A stretch of 64,000 nt of DNA, taken from JBCBUE01 sp039818285. Its GTDB lineage: Bacteria; Planctomycetota; Phycisphaerae; Phycisphaerales; Phycisphaeraceae. A program made the position numbers and the translations under genes. Position 1 is the stretch's first letter, and each line of letters begins with the position of its first letter. The notes beneath the pieces are model-generated. The model was not told the DNA's origin, searched no databases, and saw nothing but the letters and a program-made list of their open reading frames with translations. This document shows positions 25,990 to 33,282 of the stretch, piece by piece. The stretch is from contig JBCBUE010000005.1 of assembly GCA_039818285.1 (NCBI GenBank), positions 1-64,000 of the forward strand, written 5' to 3'.

Positions 25990-27594
25990 ATGGCAACGCT
26001 GGCGCAAGGGCTGTTTGACTTCGGGTTCATCTGGGTCGTGCTGGCCATCCTCGGCCTGCTGATCGTTTTTTCGCTTGTGGTCTGGGCGTTTTCGCGATTC
26101 CGGCGGTGCCCTTCGAACAAGGTGCTGGTGGTGTACGGCCGGACGCGGGGTCAGCAGGCGGCCAAGTGCGTGCACGGCGGGCTGGCGTTCATCGTGCCGT
26201 TGATCCAGGACTTCGCGTACATGTCGCTGGAGCCGATCACGATCGAGATCGAGCTGACGTCTGCGTTGTCGAAGAAGAACATCCGCGTGGCGGTGCCGTC
26301 GACGTTCACGATCGGCATCTCGACCGAGCCGACGATCATGAACAACGCGGCCGAGCGCTTGCTGGGGCTGAACGACCGGGAGATCGCGACGCAGGCGCGG
26401 GACATCATCCTCGGTCAGATGCGTCTGGTGATCGCGACCTTGACGATCGAGGAGATCAACCAGGACCGTGAGAAGTTCCTGGACCTGGTGAACAAGAACG
26501 TGAACTTCGAGCTTAACAAGATCGGCCTGTACATGATCAACGTGAACATCCGCGACATCACGGATGAGTCGGGGTACATCGACGCGTTGGGTCAGAAGGC
26601 GGCGGCCGAGGCGATCAACCAGGCGAAGATCGACACAGCCCAGGCGGAGCGGGAGGGCGCGATCGGCACGGCGGCGGCGGACCGCGAGCGGACGGTCAAA
26701 GTGGCCGAGGAGACGGCGCTGGCGGACATCGGCCGCAAGGAGGCGGAGCGGAACCAGCGGATCAAGGTGGCGGCGTTGGAGGCCGAGGGCATCGCCGGCG
26801 AGGCCGACGCGCGGCGTCAGCAGGAGATCGCGGTGGCGACGCAGGGCGCCCGGGCGGCCGAGGGCAAGAAGCAGGCGGAGTCCGAGCAGCGTGTGAAGGT
26901 GGCGGGGTTCGAGGCCGAGGCGGTGGACGGCGAGAACACGAGCCGGGCGGAGATTGCGAAGTCGGAGGCGACACTGTCGGAGCGTCAGGCGGAGGCGCGT
27001 CGCCGGGGCGAGGTGGCGGCGGCGGAGGCGGCTCGGGACGTGCTGATGGCCGAGAAGGAGCAGGAGCTCGCGCGGATGCAGAAGGAGGTGATCGCCAAGG
27101 AGACGATCGAGCGTCAGCAGGTGGAGATCAGCGCCGAGGCGGACGCGGAGCGCGAGCGTCGGGTCGCGAAGGGCAAGGCCGACGCCGAGCTGGCGCGGTA
27201 CACGGCCGAGGCCGAGGGCATCAAGAAGGTGCTGGACGCCAAGGCCGACGGCTACGAGCGGTTGATGGCCGCGTGCGCCCAGCGGCCGGACCTGGCGCCG
27301 AGCCTGCTGGTGATCGAGCAACTGCCGTCGTTGGTGGCCGAGCAGGTCAAGGCGATCCAGAACCTGCAGATCGACAAGATCACGGTGTGGGACGGCGGTT
27401 CGGGCGGGGTCGAGGGGCAGGGCTCGACGGCGGGCTTCCTGCGCGGGCTGATCGGCGCGTTGCCCCCGGTGCACAAGCTGGCCGAGCAGGCGGGGATCGA
27501 CCTGCCCGACGTGCTGGGCAAGGTTGAGCGGCCGGCGGGGTCGAGCAAGCCGACGCGCCGTGACCCGGCCCCGGGCGAGCCGTCGGGTGGGTGA
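25990..27594 (+). CDS. Flotillin-like protein
   Basis: A 534-aa flotillin (YuaG/FloT class). One N-terminal membrane segment (about 12-36) is followed by the SPFH domain (about 40-230: NKVLVVYGR, AFIVPLIQDFAYMSLEPITIEIE, LGQMRLVIATLTIEEINQDREKF, VNIRDITDESGYIDALGQ). A long Ala/Glu-rich coiled coil follows (about 215-440: repeated AEREGA, VAALEAEG, EARRRGEVAAAEAARD). A GGGAGA ribosome-binding site precedes the ATG. Flotillins organise membrane microdomains; here the gene closes a three-gene set with the NfeD-like proteins. Its stop lies 2 bp from the convergent isomerase gene. Confidence 0.93.
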   Translation: MATLAQGLFDFGFIWVVLAILGLLIVFSLVVWAFSRFRRCPSNKVLVVYGRTRGQQAAKCVHGGLAFIVPLIQDFAYMSLEPITIEIELTSALSKKNIRVAVPSTFTIGISTEPTIMNNAAERLLGLNDREIATQARDIILGQMRLVIATLTIEEINQDREKFLDLVNKNVNFELNKIGLYMINVNIRDITDESGYIDALGQKAAAEAINQAKIDTAQAEREGAIGTAAADRERTVKVAEETALADIGRKEAERNQRIKVAALEAEGIAGEADARRQQEIAVATQGARAAEGKKQAESEQRVKVAGFEAEAVDGENTSRAEIAKSEATLSERQAEARRRGEVAAAEAARDVLMAEKEQELARMQKEVIAKETIERQQVEISAEADAERERRVAKGKADAELARYTAEAEGIKKVLDAKADGYERLMAACAQRPDLAPSLLVIEQLPSLVAEQVKAIQNLQIDKITVWDGGSGGVEGQGSTAGFLRGLIGALPPVHKLAEQAGIDLPDVLGKVERPAGSSKPTRRDPAPGEPSGG

Positions 27595-27596
27595 CG

Positions 27597-28487
27597 CTAG
27601 GCCAGCGCGTGTCGCACGGCGTCGGCGGTGTCGCGGAGGCGGTCGGCGGCGGGCTTGTCGGGGGTGTAGTCCTCGATGACGAGCTCGGTGTGCGGGGCGG
27701 CCTGGCGGAGCAGGGTGAGCCAGGTGGGGACGTGCAGGTCGGTGTCGGCGAGGGGCGACATGGTGCCGGCAGGCTCGGCGAAGCCGGTGTCGTCGCGCGG
27801 GCGGTTGTGCGGTGCGTGCGTCATGTGCGTGAAGCCGCCGACGTGGGCGTGGTCGACGTAGGGCTGGATGGCGGAGAGGGTGAGCTCGGGGTGGCGGATG
27901 CCTTCGCGGGAGAGGTTGGGCAGGTCGAAGATGAGGCCGAGCTTGTCGGGGCAGAAGCCGTCGCAGAGGTCGCGGGCGGCGACGGCGTCCACGGCGGCGG
28001 AGCCGGCGTGCATCTCGATGACGAGCTTGACGCCGTAGGGCGTGGCGAGCTCGATGAGGCGGGCGAGTCGGTCGCGGGTCTTGGCGAGGTAGTCGGGCCA
28101 GTCGAACAGGCCGTCGGGCATGGCCGGCAGTTGGATGCGCATGTGGCGGCAGCGGCCGGCGGCGGCGCCGGCCAGGTCGAGGCGGAAGGCGTCTTCGTCG
28201 TCGCCGTTGGCGCCGGCGGGCACGGTACCGAGGGGTGTGATGCCCGCGTCGAGCAGGCGGGCGGCGAGCTGTTGTCCTTCGTCGGCGAGGCGCTGCGGGG
28301 TGAGGTCGAAACGGTGGTTGCCCCAGTTGCTGTAAGGCTGATCGCGGGCGCGGTCGGGGATGACGCGTGGGCGGAAGACGTAGGCGGTGACGCCGCAGTC
28401 GACGCAGAGCGCGATCTGCTCGTCGAAGTCGAGCTCGGGGAGCATGACGGCGGTGACGCCGAGAATAAGCGGCGGGGCGGCGGGCAT
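27597..28487 (-). CDS. Sugar phosphate isomerase/epimerase-like TIM barrel protein
   Basis: A 296-aa protein of the xylose-isomerase-like TIM-barrel (AP endonuclease 2) superfamily. Diagnostic segments are YGVKLVIEMHAGS (metal Glu and adjacent His), KLGLIFDLPNL (strand with metal Asp), YVDHAHVGGF (His) and ELVIEDYTPDKPA near the C-terminus (second metal Glu). No signal peptide. Substrates in this family range over keto- and aldo-sugars, inositol derivatives and hydroxypyruvate; neighbours (acetyltransferase, methyltransferase) do not fix it. Confidence 0.75.
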   Translation of the reverse strand: MPAAPPLILGVTAVMLPELDFDEQIALCVDCGVTAYVFRPRVIPDRARDQPYSNWGNHRFDLTPQRLADEGQQLAARLLDAGITPLGTVPAGANGDDEDAFRLDLAGAAAGRCRHMRIQLPAMPDGLFDWPDYLAKTRDRLARLIELATPYGVKLVIEMHAGSAAVDAVAARDLCDGFCPDKLGLIFDLPNLSREGIRHPELTLSAIQPYVDHAHVGGFTHMTHAPHNRPRDDTGFAEPAGTMSPLADTDLHVPTWLTLLRQAAPHTELVIEDYTPDKPAADRLRDTADAVRHALA

Positions 28488-28554
28488 GCGATCAGGCTAT
28501 CGGCCGGGGCGGCCACGCGGCGAGCGGATGCTGACGGGTCGCTGTCGCGATCGG

Positions 28555-29379
28555 TCAAGCGGTGCGGCAGAGGAAGAAGGCGGTGTAGGGCTGGGGATCG
28601 ACGTAGCCGAGGGAGGCGGCGAGGGCCTGGGACTCGGGGTTGAAGGCGTCCCAGCAGGGCGTCACGCCGCGGTCGAGGCAGTCGAGGATGACGGCGGCGG
28701 CGCAGGCCGAGCCGAGGCCTCGGCGGCGGAAGATGGCCGCGGTGCTGACCTCGATCTCGGCCAGGACGTGGTCCTCGGGGCCGGCGAGGTACGCGCTGGC
28801 GCCTGGCGGCAGGGTCGAGCTGACGGTGGCGGTCGAGCAGGCGGCGGCGACGTCTCGGCTGCCCTGCCGCTGGGCGAATCGGCAGACGCCGCGGTCGATG
28901 AGGTCCGACGGGTCGGCGTAGGCGACGGCCAGCAGGTCGTCGAAGGCGAGGAGGTCGGACAGGTCGCTGTGGGCGGGGCGGTGCAGGGCGAACCGGTCGG
29001 GCACGGCCTCGACCTTGCGGGTGAGGCGTTGCGTGTCCCACTCGAGCGGCGGGGCCATGAGCGTGCGGTCGACGGGCTCGAGGGCGCGATGCCAGACGGA
29101 CTTGAGTAGCTCGAACCATGCTTGCGTCTGCGGGGCGACGACGGTGGCGGGCTGGGGCAGGCGCGAGACCATGGCGCGGGCGGCGGGGTGGTCGGCGTCG
29201 CCGGCGAGGAGGTGGAAGTAGATCGACAGGTGGGCGACGCGCGGGTCGTCGGCGTCGTCGGCCCAGGCGACCCCCATCGCGCCCGAGAGCACCGACGCCA
29301 GCATGCCGTGCACGCCGGGGAAGTCGGCGAAGAGCGGGGCCAGGGCGGCGCGTTGGTGGCGAGGGACGTTGGTGATCAT
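28555..29379 (-). CDS. GNAT-family N-acetyltransferase
   Basis: A 274-aa protein whose C-terminal 140 residues are a GNAT domain: AEIEVSTAAIFRRRGLGSACAAAVILDCLDRG carries motif A with the acetyl-CoA-binding (R/Q)xxGxG (RRRGLG), and TPCWDAFNPESQALAASLGYVDP is the typical motif B ending. The N-terminal half is an alpha/beta domain without a clear relative. Such two-part proteins are seen in the GNAT group that modifies small molecules. Substrate unknown. It is probably transcribed with the isomerase downstream (67 bp). Confidence 0.8.
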   Translation of the reverse strand: MITNVPRHQRAALAPLFADFPGVHGMLASVLSGAMGVAWADDADDPRVAHLSIYFHLLAGDADHPAARAMVSRLPQPATVVAPQTQAWFELLKSVWHRALEPVDRTLMAPPLEWDTQRLTRKVEAVPDRFALHRPAHSDLSDLLAFDDLLAVAYADPSDLIDRGVCRFAQRQGSRDVAAACSTATVSSTLPPGASAYLAGPEDHVLAEIEVSTAAIFRRRGLGSACAAAVILDCLDRGVTPCWDAFNPESQALAASLGYVDPQPYTAFFLCRTA

Positions 29380-29413
29380 GCGGTCGTCATGGTGGGCGAT
29401 CGGCGCGTCGGTG

Positions 29414-30238
29414 TCACGCCGGGCGGGTGGCGACGAAGAGCGACCAGGGCTCGTCGTCGCCGAGGAGCGCGTCGCCGAGGGAGCGCGCGTCGTCGGCGGT
29501 GATGAGCTCGAGGCCCACGGTCTTGATCCAGCCGCGCCACGCGGCGTCGCTGAACAGGCCGCAGGTGTGGCGGTCTTCGATGACCTTCACGCGGCCGGTG
29601 TCGGCGTCTCGGACGAGGATGAGCAGCAGCATCTCGCAGCGGTGGCTGTCGGGGTGGTGGGGGTCGAGGTCGTAGACGTAGCTGAAGAGGTGCGGGGCGG
29701 TGGGGTCGTTGGCGTCGTGTTCGCCGTCCGACTCGGCTGCGCCGGAGGTGAAGGTCTCGCGGGTGTAGGTGGGGGCGATCATCGCGAGCCCGCCGGGGCG
29801 GAGGTGTCGGGCGACGGTGGCCACGGCGGCGGCCGCGTCGTCGGGGGTGGCCATGTAATCGACGGCGTCGGTGAGCAACACGGCGTCGAACGGGGGCAGG
29901 CCGTGGGGCGAGGCGGCGAGGTCGAGGGTGCGCATGTCGCCCTCGATGACCGTCGCGTCGGGGATCAGGGCTTGGCACTGGGCGAGCATGTCGGTGGAGA
30001 GGTCGACGGCCGTGACGTGGTGACCGGCGTCGGCGAGGTGGCAGGCGAGGTGCCCGCCGCCGGCGCCGAGGTCGAGCAGGCGCAGCGGGCCTGCGTCGGG
30101 ACCGAACCAGGCGTCGAGGCGGTCGAGGACGTGCTCGGCCTCGTCGAGGTAGTCCGACGGCGGCGACAGCCGCGGCCAGAGGGGCGCCAGATCGTGGTAG
30201 AGGCGGTGCTCGGGCATCGGCGGAGCGTAACGCGACAT
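29414..30238 (-). CDS. SAM-dependent methyltransferase (class I)
   Basis: I start it at the ATG at 30238 (274 aa), giving MSRYAPPMPEHRLYHDLAPLW; upstream in-frame sequence is low-complexity Arg/Pro-rich and unlikely to be coding. The SAM-binding Rossmann motif LLDLGAGGGHLACHLA lies at about residues 54-69, followed by AVDLSTDML (acidic ribose-binding Asp), IEGDMRTLDL and AVLLTDAVDYM. The C-terminal part is the mixed alpha/beta half typical of small-molecule methyltransferases. It overlaps nothing and is divergent from the moa genes across 104 bp. Confidence 0.85.
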   Translation of the reverse strand: MSRYAPPMPEHRLYHDLAPLWPRLSPPSDYLDEAEHVLDRLDAWFGPDAGPLRLLDLGAGGGHLACHLADAGHHVTAVDLSTDMLAQCQALIPDATVIEGDMRTLDLAASPHGLPPFDAVLLTDAVDYMATPDDAAAAVATVARHLRPGGLAMIAPTYTRETFTSGAAESDGEHDANDPTAPHLFSYVYDLDPHHPDSHRCEMLLLILVRDADTGRVKVIEDRHTCGLFSDAAWRGWIKTVGLELITADDARSLGDALLGDDEPWSLFVATRPA

Positions 30239-30292
30239 CACGGGCCGGCGTCGGATCGGGGGATCGAGCCAAGCGTGCCGTAGACTGAAAGT

Positions 30293-30328
30293 CACGCCGA
30301 CGCGGTTGTCCCCCGCGGCGGTGGCGTG
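30293..30328 (+). promoter_or_regulatory. Leader hairpin before moaD
   Basis: CACGCC (30293-30298) pairs with GGCGTG (30323-30328) and CGCGG (30301-30305) with CCGCG (30313-30317), giving an interrupted stem with a 7-nt loop that ends 2 nt before the GGGAG ribosome-binding site of moaD. It could influence translation of the moa block. I do not see the conserved elements of the Moco riboswitch, and GC-rich DNA forms such stems by chance. Confidence 0.3.
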
Positions 30329-30342
30329 CAGGGAGTTCGAGC

Positions 30343-30600
30343 GTGACCGTGACACGGATCGAGGTGAAGCTCTTTGGCCCCCAGGCGCAGCGTGCGGGTC
30401 GGCGGTCGGTCGCGGTGGAGGTGACCGGCGGCTCGACGACCTGCGACGAGGTGTTGGCGTGGCTGCGCGACGCGGCGCCTGCGTTGGCCGGCTCGATGTC
30501 GGCGAGCGTGCTGGCGGTCGATCACGCGGTGGCTTCGGGCGATCGTGTGTTGACCGGGGACGAGGAACTCGCGTTGATCGGTCTGATCGGGGGCGGGTGA
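30343..30600 (+). CDS. moaD: Molybdopterin synthase small subunit MoaD
   Basis: An 85-aa ubiquitin-fold sulfur carrier. The GTG start at 30343 has GGGAG 7 nt upstream. The sequence opens with the beta-grasp strand IEVKLFGPQAQRAG and ends in the invariant GG (IGLIGGG), which is thiocarboxylated to donate sulfur to precursor Z (cPMP) in molybdopterin synthase. Its TGA shares a base with the ATG of moaE (TGATG), so the two subunits are translationally coupled. It heads a four-gene molybdenum-cofactor block. Confidence 0.92.
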   Translation: MTVTRIEVKLFGPQAQRAGRRSVAVEVTGGSTTCDEVLAWLRDAAPALAGSMSASVLAVDHAVASGDRVLTGDEELALIGLIGGG

Positions 30601-31004
30601 TGGGGCGGGTCGAGGTCATGATTCAGGAGGGGGCTTTGGGCAAGGCCGAGTTGGTGGAAGTCGAGGGCGCGGGGGCGGTGCTGCGGTTTGAGGGGGTGGT
30701 TCGGCCGACGGAAGACGGCCGGCCGCTCGAGGCGTTGGACTACGAGGCCTACGAGCCGATGACGACTCGGCAGCTCGGGGCTTTGGGCGAGGCGATGGTG
30801 GTGGGGCACGGGTTGATGGCGTTGCGGGTCGAGCACAGCGTGGGTCGGGTTCGCCCGGGGGAGGTGTCGTTCCGGCTGACCGTGTGGTCGGCGCACCGCA
30901 AGGCGGGGTTGGCGGCGATGGACGTGTTTATCGATCGGATGAAGGCGGAGGTGGCGTTGTGGAAGGTGCCGGTGTGGCTGACGGCCGTGGAGGCAGAGCG
31001 ATGA
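30600..31004 (+). CDS. moaE: Molybdopterin synthase large subunit MoaE
   Basis: A 134-aa catalytic subunit of molybdopterin synthase. Family features: GAVLRFEGVVRPTEDGRPLEALDYEAYEPM near the N-terminus (the G...FxGxVR and LxYE motifs), RVEHSVGRVRPGE, and the active-site end SAHRKAGLAAMDVFIDRMKAEVALWK with the conserved lysines. It forms the heterotetramer with MoaD encoded immediately upstream. The start ATG overlaps the moaD stop, and its own stop overlaps the next start (ATGA). Slightly shorter than the 150-aa Escherichia coli protein. Confidence 0.93.
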   Translation: MGRVEVMIQEGALGKAELVEVEGAGAVLRFEGVVRPTEDGRPLEALDYEAYEPMTTRQLGALGEAMVVGHGLMALRVEHSVGRVRPGEVSFRLTVWSAHRKAGLAAMDVFIDRMKAEVALWKVPVWLTAVEAER

Positions 31005-32071
31005 GCGACGCGAAGGCCGCGAAGGCCGGGCAAGCCGACGGGCTCAGCCACGTCGGGCCGCATGGCTCGCGGATGGTGGACGTGGGCGAGAAGCCGATCA
31101 CGGAGCGTAGCGCCGTGGCCGAGGCGGTCGTGCCGGTGGGGGGGGCGTTGGCCGAGGTGATCCGCCACGGCACGGGGCGCAAGGGCGACGTGCTTGGCGT
31201 GGCGCAGCTGGCCGGGATCCAGGCGGTCAAGCGCACGGCCGACGTGATCCCGCTGTGCCATCCGCTGCCGGTCGACGGCGTGGATGTGGCGGTCGAACTC
31301 GATGGCGAGCGGGTGGTCATCCGCGCGACGGTGCGGACGGCCTGGCGGACGGGCGTGGAGATGGAGGCGTTGCACGCGGCGACGATCGCGGCGTTGACCG
31401 TGATCGATATGGGCAAGTCTGTTCAGCGCGGGCTGAGTGTCGAGCGTGTGCGGTTGCTGGAGAAGCGCGGCGGGCGCGGCGGGGACTACCTGGTTGATGA
31501 CCCGCCGTTGGAGGTCGAGCGAGCGACGGCCGGGGATGCCTGCGGGTATCGCGTGCGGGACGAGCCGTGGCCGAGCCTGCGGGTCGGTGTGCTGACGGTG
31601 AGCGATCGGGCGACGGCCGGGGCGTACGACGATCGGGGCGGGCCGGCGATCGCGGCGTGGTGCGAGAAGCACATCGGCCGGCCGGCGGCCGAGCGGGCGG
31701 TGGTCGCGGATGAGGCGCCCGCGATCGAGCGAGCGATCGTCGCCTGGACGGACGAGCTGGACCCGCCGATCGACCTGATCTTGACGACCGGCGGCACGGG
31801 GATCGGCCCGCGTGACGTCACGCCCGAGGCGGTGGCGGGGCTGATCGATCGCCCGCACCCGGGGCTGGCGGAGTTGGCCAGGAACGTCACGGGGGCTGCG
31901 AATCCCAAGGCGTATCTGTCGCGAGGGATCAGCGGCGTGCGGAAGGCGTCGTTGATCGTCTGTCTGCCGGGCTCGCCGAGCGGGGCGGTCGAGTGGCTGG
32001 ACGCGATGGCGCCGGTGCTGCCGCACGCGCTGGGGACGCTGGGCGACGCGGCGCGTCAGGGCGTGGGATGA
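31001..32071 (+). CDS. Fused cyclic pyranopterin synthase (MoaC) - molybdopterin adenylyltransferase (Mog/MoaB)
   Basis: A 356-aa two-domain protein. Residues about 20-170 are MoaC: SRMVDVGEKPITERSAVAEA, KGDVLGVAQLAGIQAVKRT, DVIPLCHPLP and GVEMEALHAATIAALTVIDM, the active-site stretches that convert the GTP-derived intermediate into cPMP. Residues about 185-356 are MogA/MoaB: LRVGVLTVSDRATAG, LILTTGGTGIGPRDVTPEA and CLPGSPSGAVEWL, which adenylylates molybdopterin before Mo insertion. The fusion joins an early and a late step of the pathway and skips the MoaD/MoaE step encoded just upstream. ATGA overlaps link it to both neighbours. Confidence 0.92.
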   Translation: MSDAKAAKAGQADGLSHVGPHGSRMVDVGEKPITERSAVAEAVVPVGGALAEVIRHGTGRKGDVLGVAQLAGIQAVKRTADVIPLCHPLPVDGVDVAVELDGERVVIRATVRTAWRTGVEMEALHAATIAALTVIDMGKSVQRGLSVERVRLLEKRGGRGGDYLVDDPPLEVERATAGDACGYRVRDEPWPSLRVGVLTVSDRATAGAYDDRGGPAIAAWCEKHIGRPAAERAVVADEAPAIERAIVAWTDELDPPIDLILTTGGTGIGPRDVTPEAVAGLIDRPHPGLAELARNVTGAANPKAYLSRGISGVRKASLIVCLPGSPSGAVEWLDAMAPVLPHALGTLGDAARQGVG

Positions 32072-33276
32072 CCTCGGCGGAGGCGTCGAACGCGGCGGGA
32101 GCGGGGGTGCCGCCGAGCGCGATGTCGCCGCGGCTGCGATTCACGCTGCGGGAGTTTGCCGGGGGGATGGGCGATCTCGGGACGTTTCTGCCGTTGTCGC
32201 TTGCGTTAGCCATCGGGTGCGGGTTCGACCTGGCGGTGGTGTTCCTGTTGGCGGGGCTGATGAACATCGCGACCGGGCTGGCGTTCGGCCAGCCGATCCC
32301 GGTGCAGCCGATGAAGGCGATCGCGGCGATCGCGGTGGCGACGGGGCTGAGCGGGGCGTCGGTGATGTGGGCGGGGGTGGCGATGGGGGTTCTGCTGGTG
32401 GCGATGGCGTGCGTGCCGGGCGTCGATCGGTGGATCGCGCGGGTGCCGAGGGTCTGGGTGGCGGCGATCCAGGCGGGCGTGGGGCTGAAGCTGATGGGGC
32501 TGGGGTTGGTGTGGATCGCGGGGCTGCCGATGGACGCGGTGAACGGGGTGTGGGTGGCGGGGGCGGCGCTGTTATTATTGGTTTTGTGGGGTCATCGCCA
32601 GCCGTGGATGGTGCTGGCGGTTCTGGCAGCGGGGGTGGGTGGGTTGGTGTGGAGCGGAGGGCTCGGCGCGGCGCCGCCGATCGACGGTGAGATCGACCGT
32701 TGGTGGGCGGGTGTGTGGTCGATGGAGGCGGCGTGGGTCGGGGTAACGCAACTGGCGTTGCCGCAACTGCCGTTGACGGTGTTGAATTCGGTGATCGCCG
32801 TGTGCGCGTTGAGCGCTTTGTACTACCCCAAGCGCGGCGTGTCGCCGCGACGGATGGCGGCGAGTGTGGGGGTGATGAACCTCATCGCTTGTCCGCTGGG
32901 CGGGGTCCCGATGTGCCACGGCGCGGGCGGGCTCGCGGCGCAGCATCATTTCGGCGCGCGGACCGGCGGGTCGGTCGTGATGCTGGGGGCGTTGAAGATC
33001 GCGGTGGCGCTGGCGATGTGGCCGTGGGTGGGGCCGATCGTGTCGGCGTACCCGATGGCGTGCTTGGCGCCGCTGATCGTGATCGCTGGGGGCCGACTGG
33101 CGCTGGCGTCGCGCGTGGCGTGGGGTGGGTACGGCGGGTGGGTCGTGGCGGTGTCGGCCGGGTGCGTGGTGGCGTTCGGCACACTGTGGGGCTTCGGCGT
33201 GGCGGTGCTGGGTTGGGCGATGCTCAGGTGGTTGAGCGGCTCGTGCACGCCGGGCGACGCGGAGGCGTCGGCGTGA
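32068..33276 (+). CDS. MOT1-like molybdate/sulfate permease
   Basis: A 402-aa polytopic protein of the SulP-related molybdate transporter (MOT1) family, which lacks the STAS domain of sulfate permeases. Family signatures: FAGGMGDLGTFLPLSLALA near the N-terminus, FGQPIPVQPMKAIAAIAVA, TVLNSVIAVCALSALYYP and CPLGGVPMCHGAGGLAAQHHFGARTG, the two PVQPMKA and PMCHGAGG loops being diagnostic. Nine to eleven membrane helices. Encoded in overlap with the Moco genes, so molybdate import for the cofactor is the obvious job; the xanthine dehydrogenase 20 kb downstream is a likely client. Its end lies 6 bp from the convergent mmsA. Confidence 0.9.
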   Translation: MTSAEASNAAGAGVPPSAMSPRLRFTLREFAGGMGDLGTFLPLSLALAIGCGFDLAVVFLLAGLMNIATGLAFGQPIPVQPMKAIAAIAVATGLSGASVMWAGVAMGVLLVAMACVPGVDRWIARVPRVWVAAIQAGVGLKLMGLGLVWIAGLPMDAVNGVWVAGAALLLLVLWGHRQPWMVLAVLAAGVGGLVWSGGLGAAPPIDGEIDRWWAGVWSMEAAWVGVTQLALPQLPLTVLNSVIAVCALSALYYPKRGVSPRRMAASVGVMNLIACPLGGVPMCHGAGGLAAQHHFGARTGGSVVMLGALKIAVALAMWPWVGPIVSAYPMACLAPLIVIAGGRLALASRVAWGGYGGWVVAVSAGCVVAFGTLWGFGVAVLGWAMLRWLSGSCTPGDAEASA

Positions 33277-33282
33277 GCGAGA

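Noticed and set aside
30239..30342. Moco riboswitch upstream of moaD
   Set aside because: The hairpin present lacks the conserved multi-stem arrangement of that class as far as I can tell by eye.
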